In this document: piece by piece, positions 16,078-17,908 of the stretch
Position numbering within the stretch: position 1 is the first letter of the stretch
Layout: every line of letters begins with the position of its first letter
From: Caulobacter sp. CCH9-E1
Lineage (GTDB): Bacteria; Pseudomonadota; Alphaproteobacteria; Caulobacterales; Caulobacteraceae
NCBI RefSeq assembly: GCF_001556515.1
Contig: NZ_LSJA01000131.1
Location: 1-17,908, forward strand
Direction of reading: 5' to 3'
DNA length: 17,908 bases
The notes under the pieces: generated by a model
The model's database searches: none
The model's input: only the letters and a program-made list of their open reading frames with translations
What the model was told of the DNA's origin: nothing
Translations under genes and position numbers: made by a program

Positions 16078-17730
16078 TCAGCCCGCCAGCGCGCCCGCCA
16101 CGACCTCGCGCGCTTCGGCCTGGACCTGCTTCAGGTGGTCGGGACCCAGGAACGACTCCGCATAGACCTTGTAGACGTCCTCGGTGCCGGAGGGCCGCGC
16201 GGCGAACCAGGCGTTCTGCGTGCAGACCTTCAGGCCGCCGATCGCCTCGCCGTTGCCAGGGGCGGCGGTCAGGATGTCGGTGATCGCCTCGCCGGCCAGG
16301 GTCTTGGCCGAGACGTCGCTGGGGCTGAGCTTGGCAAGGCGCGCCTTCTCCTCGCGGCTGGCCGGGGCGTCGACGCGGGCATAGGCCGGCGCGCCGTACT
16401 TTTCGGTCAGGCCAGCGTAGAGCTGGCTGGCGCTCTGGCCGGTCACCGCCTGGATCTCGGCGGCCAACAAAGCCAGCTGGATGCCGTCCTTGTCGGTGGT
16501 CCAGACCCCGCCGTCGTGGCGCAGGAAGGCCGCGCCCGCCGATTCCTCGCCGCCGAAGCCGACGGAGCCGTCCAAGAGGCCCGGCACGAAGTACTTGAAG
16601 CCGACCGGCACCTCCAGCAGGCGGCGGCCCATCCCCGCGACGACGCGGTCGATCATCGAGGACGAGACCAGGGTCTTGCCGACCGCCGTGTCCGCGCCCC
16701 AGCCGGGGCGATGGCTGAACAGGTACGAGATGGCCGCGGCCAGGTAGTGGTTGGGGTTCATCAACCCGCCATCAGGGGTGACGATCCCATGGCGGTCGGC
16801 GTCGGCGTCATTGCCGGTGGCGACGTCATAGAGCGCCGTGTGGGGGGCCGCGCCGCCCTTCATGATCCCGATCAGATTGGCCATGGCCGACGAGGACGAG
16901 CAGTCCATCCGGATCTTGCCGTCGGTGTCGAGCGGCATGAACGCCCAGCGCGGGTCGACGGCGTCGTTGACCACCGTGAGGTCCAGGCCGTGGCGCTCGG
17001 CGATCGCGCCCCAATAGGCGACGGCGGCGCCGCCCAGCGGATCGGCGCCGATCCGCACCTTGGCCGCGCGGATCGCGGCGATGTCGATCACGGCCGGCAG
17101 GTCGTCGACATAGCGGCCCAGGAAATCGTAGTCGCCGACGGCCTTGCGGGCCGTCTCGAACGGGACGCGCTTCACGCCGGCCAGGCCCTGCGCGAGCAGA
17201 TCGTTGGCGCGGGCGGCGATGGCCGAGGTGGCGTCCGAGCCGGCCGGACCGCCCGACGGCGGATTGTACTTGATGCCGCCGTCGCGCGGCGGGTTGTGCG
17301 AGGGGGTCAGCAGCAAGCCGTCGGCTTGGCGGGCGCCCCGGCGGTTATGGGTCAGGATCGCGTGCGACACGGCCGGGGTCGGGGTGAAGCCGTCGCGGGA
17401 GTCGACCAGGGCCTCGACGCCATTGCCCGCCAGCACTTCCAGCACCGAGCGCCAGGCGGGCTCGGACAGGCCGTGGGTGTCGCGGCCGACGAACAGCGGG
17501 CCGGTCACGCCCTGGGCGGCGCGGTATTCGACGATCGCCTGGGTGACGGCCAGGATGTGCGCTTCGTTGAACGCGCCGTCCAGGCTGGAGCCCCGGTGGC
17601 CCGAAGTGCCGAATACGACCTTCTGCGCGGGGTTCGAGACGTCCGGCTGGATCTCGTAATAGGCGCTGATCAGCGCGTCGAGATCGACAAGATCTTCCGG
17701 AAGAGCGCGAAGGCCGGCGCGGTCGTGCAT
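16078..17730 (-). CDS. pgm: Phosphoglucomutase (alpha-D-glucose phosphate-specific)
   Basis: The 550-residue enzyme interconverts glucose 1-phosphate and glucose 6-phosphate, linking glycolysis with glycogen and polysaccharide synthesis. It carries all four active-site segments: the phosphoserine loop [13 protein letters not shown] with Ser144, the metal loop [11 protein letters not shown] with Asp308, Asp310 and Asp312, the sugar-binding loop [10 protein letters not shown] (391-400), and the phosphate-binding loop [10 protein letters not shown] (512-521). The N-terminal [12 protein letters not shown] is also typical. The ATG at 17730 is chosen over an adjacent in-frame TTG (17733); AGGTGA lies five bases before it. 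Length agrees with the bacterial Pgm family of about 545-550 residues. It is followed by the palindromic element and lysK on the same strand, and no other sugar gene is in the window. Confidence 0.96.
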   Translation of the reverse strand: MHDRAGLRALPEDLVDLDALISAYYEIQPDVSNPAQKVVFGTSGHRGSSLDGAFNEAHILAVTQAIVEYRAAQGVTGPLFVGRDTHGLSEPAWRSVLEVLAGNGVEALVDSRDGFTPTPAVSHAILTHNRRGARQADGLLLTPSHNPPRDGGIKYNPPSGGPAGSDATSAIAARANDLLAQGLAGVKRVPFETARKAVGDYDFLGRYVDDLPAVIDIAAIRAAKVRIGADPLGGAAVAYWGAIAERHGLDLTVVNDAVDPRWAFMPLDTDGKIRMDCSSSSAMANLIGIMKGGAAPHTALYDVATGNDADADRHGIVTPDGGLMNPNHYLAAAISYLFSHRPGWGADTAVGKTLVSSSMIDRVVAGMGRRLLEVPVGFKYFVPGLLDGSVGFGGEESAGAAFLRHDGGVWTTDKDGIQLALLAAEIQAVTGQSASQLYAGLTEKYGAPAYARVDAPASREEKARLAKLSPSDVSAKTLAGEAITDILTAAPGNGEAIGGLKVCTQNAWFAARPSGTEDVYKVYAESFLGPDHLKQVQAEAREVVAGALAG

Positions 17731-17863
17731 CAAGTCACCTGGCAGAGTTTGGATGTATCGATAAGCATGAAGTCCTAAAGGGCGCGGGAGACAATTTCAC
17801 GAACTATCTGGTGGGTTTGGCAGTTCTCACGGGCAGGTTGACCATCGCCGTAGGCCCCCACCT

Positions 17864-17908
17864 GACCATGCTCGGCATGGTCGTCCGCCCCCCGGGGGGG
17901 CGGACGAC
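17864..17908. repeat. Two overlapping perfect hairpins at the right edge
   Basis: GACCATGC (17864-17871) pairs perfectly with GCATGGTC (17875-17882) around TCG. Overlapping its end, GTCGTCCGCCCCCC (17880-17893) pairs with GGGGGGCGGACGAC (17895-17908), with one extra G at the centre. The three shared bases (17880-17882) mean only one hairpin can form fully at a time. The palindrome ends exactly at the last base of the window, so it may continue or be part of a longer repeat. It resembles intergenic palindromes common in Caulobacter. Confidence 0.7.

Noticed and set aside
16135..17778. 547-residue plus-strand frame antisense to pgm
   Set aside because: Shadow of a fully recognised mutase.
17864..17908. 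Start of a CRISPR array
   Set aside because: The two palindromes differ from each other, are adjacent without spacers, and do not repeat.

Overview
The window is GC-rich alphaproteobacterial chromosome, most likely Caulobacter or a close relative. The pointers are a class I lysyl-tRNA synthetase, a TonB-dependent receptor with a YfiR-like partner, the order phosphoglucomutase / lysyl-tRNA synthetase / S24-type regulator / MerR / beta-oxidation genes, and Caulobacter-style intergenic palindromes. The genus is recognised by eye and was not tested by a search.

Layout. (1) Positions 1-1175 are the end of an integrated element. They hold the C-terminal half of an Eco57I/TaqI-type restriction-modification methylase, apparently frameshifted, then an AT-rich stretch with a large hairpin and phased repeats. 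The element stops at a 46-bp 3' fragment of tRNA-Thr(CGT) at 1176-1221, a classic attachment-site remnant; the intact tRNA-Thr and an integrase should lie to the left of the window. (2) Positions 1222-2185 hold one small acidic hypothetical gene and a long intergenic stretch with two kinds of short operator-like repeats. (3) Positions 2186-4763 encode a secreted YfiR/DUF4154-like protein and a TonB-dependent receptor, ended by a strong terminator. A TonB-like anchored proline/alanine-rich protein faces them convergently (4828-5466). (4) Positions 13021 down to 5598 on the minus strand read as one fatty-acid beta-oxidation operon: MerR regulator, 597-residue acyl-CoA dehydrogenase, LCAD-like acyl-CoA dehydrogenase, small secreted four-cysteine protein, thiolase, and FadJ/FadB-type hydratase/3-hydroxyacyl-CoA dehydrogenase, ended by a terminator at 5541-5570. 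A MerR-type dyad lies in front of merR. (5) Divergent from merR is an HTH plus S24 (LexA/CI-like) protein whose peptidase serine and lysine positions are both replaced, followed by a small convergent hypothetical gene. (6) On the minus strand, lysK and pgm are separated by a ~113-bp palindromic element with 13-bp terminal inverted repeats. The window ends in two overlapping perfect hairpins upstream of pgm.

How the genes work together. The operon supplies all four steps of beta-oxidation (dehydrogenation, hydration, second dehydrogenation, thiolysis) under a probable acyl-CoA-responsive MerR regulator. The YfiR-like protein and the receptor probably form an envelope sensing or uptake unit. 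The most unusual items are the island end at tRNA-Thr, the catalytically dead-looking S24 regulator, and the secreted cysteine protein translationally coupled inside the beta-oxidation operon. I did not find a clearly new multi-gene defence or mobile system wholly inside the window; the restriction-type gene at the left edge suggests one may lie in the island outside it.
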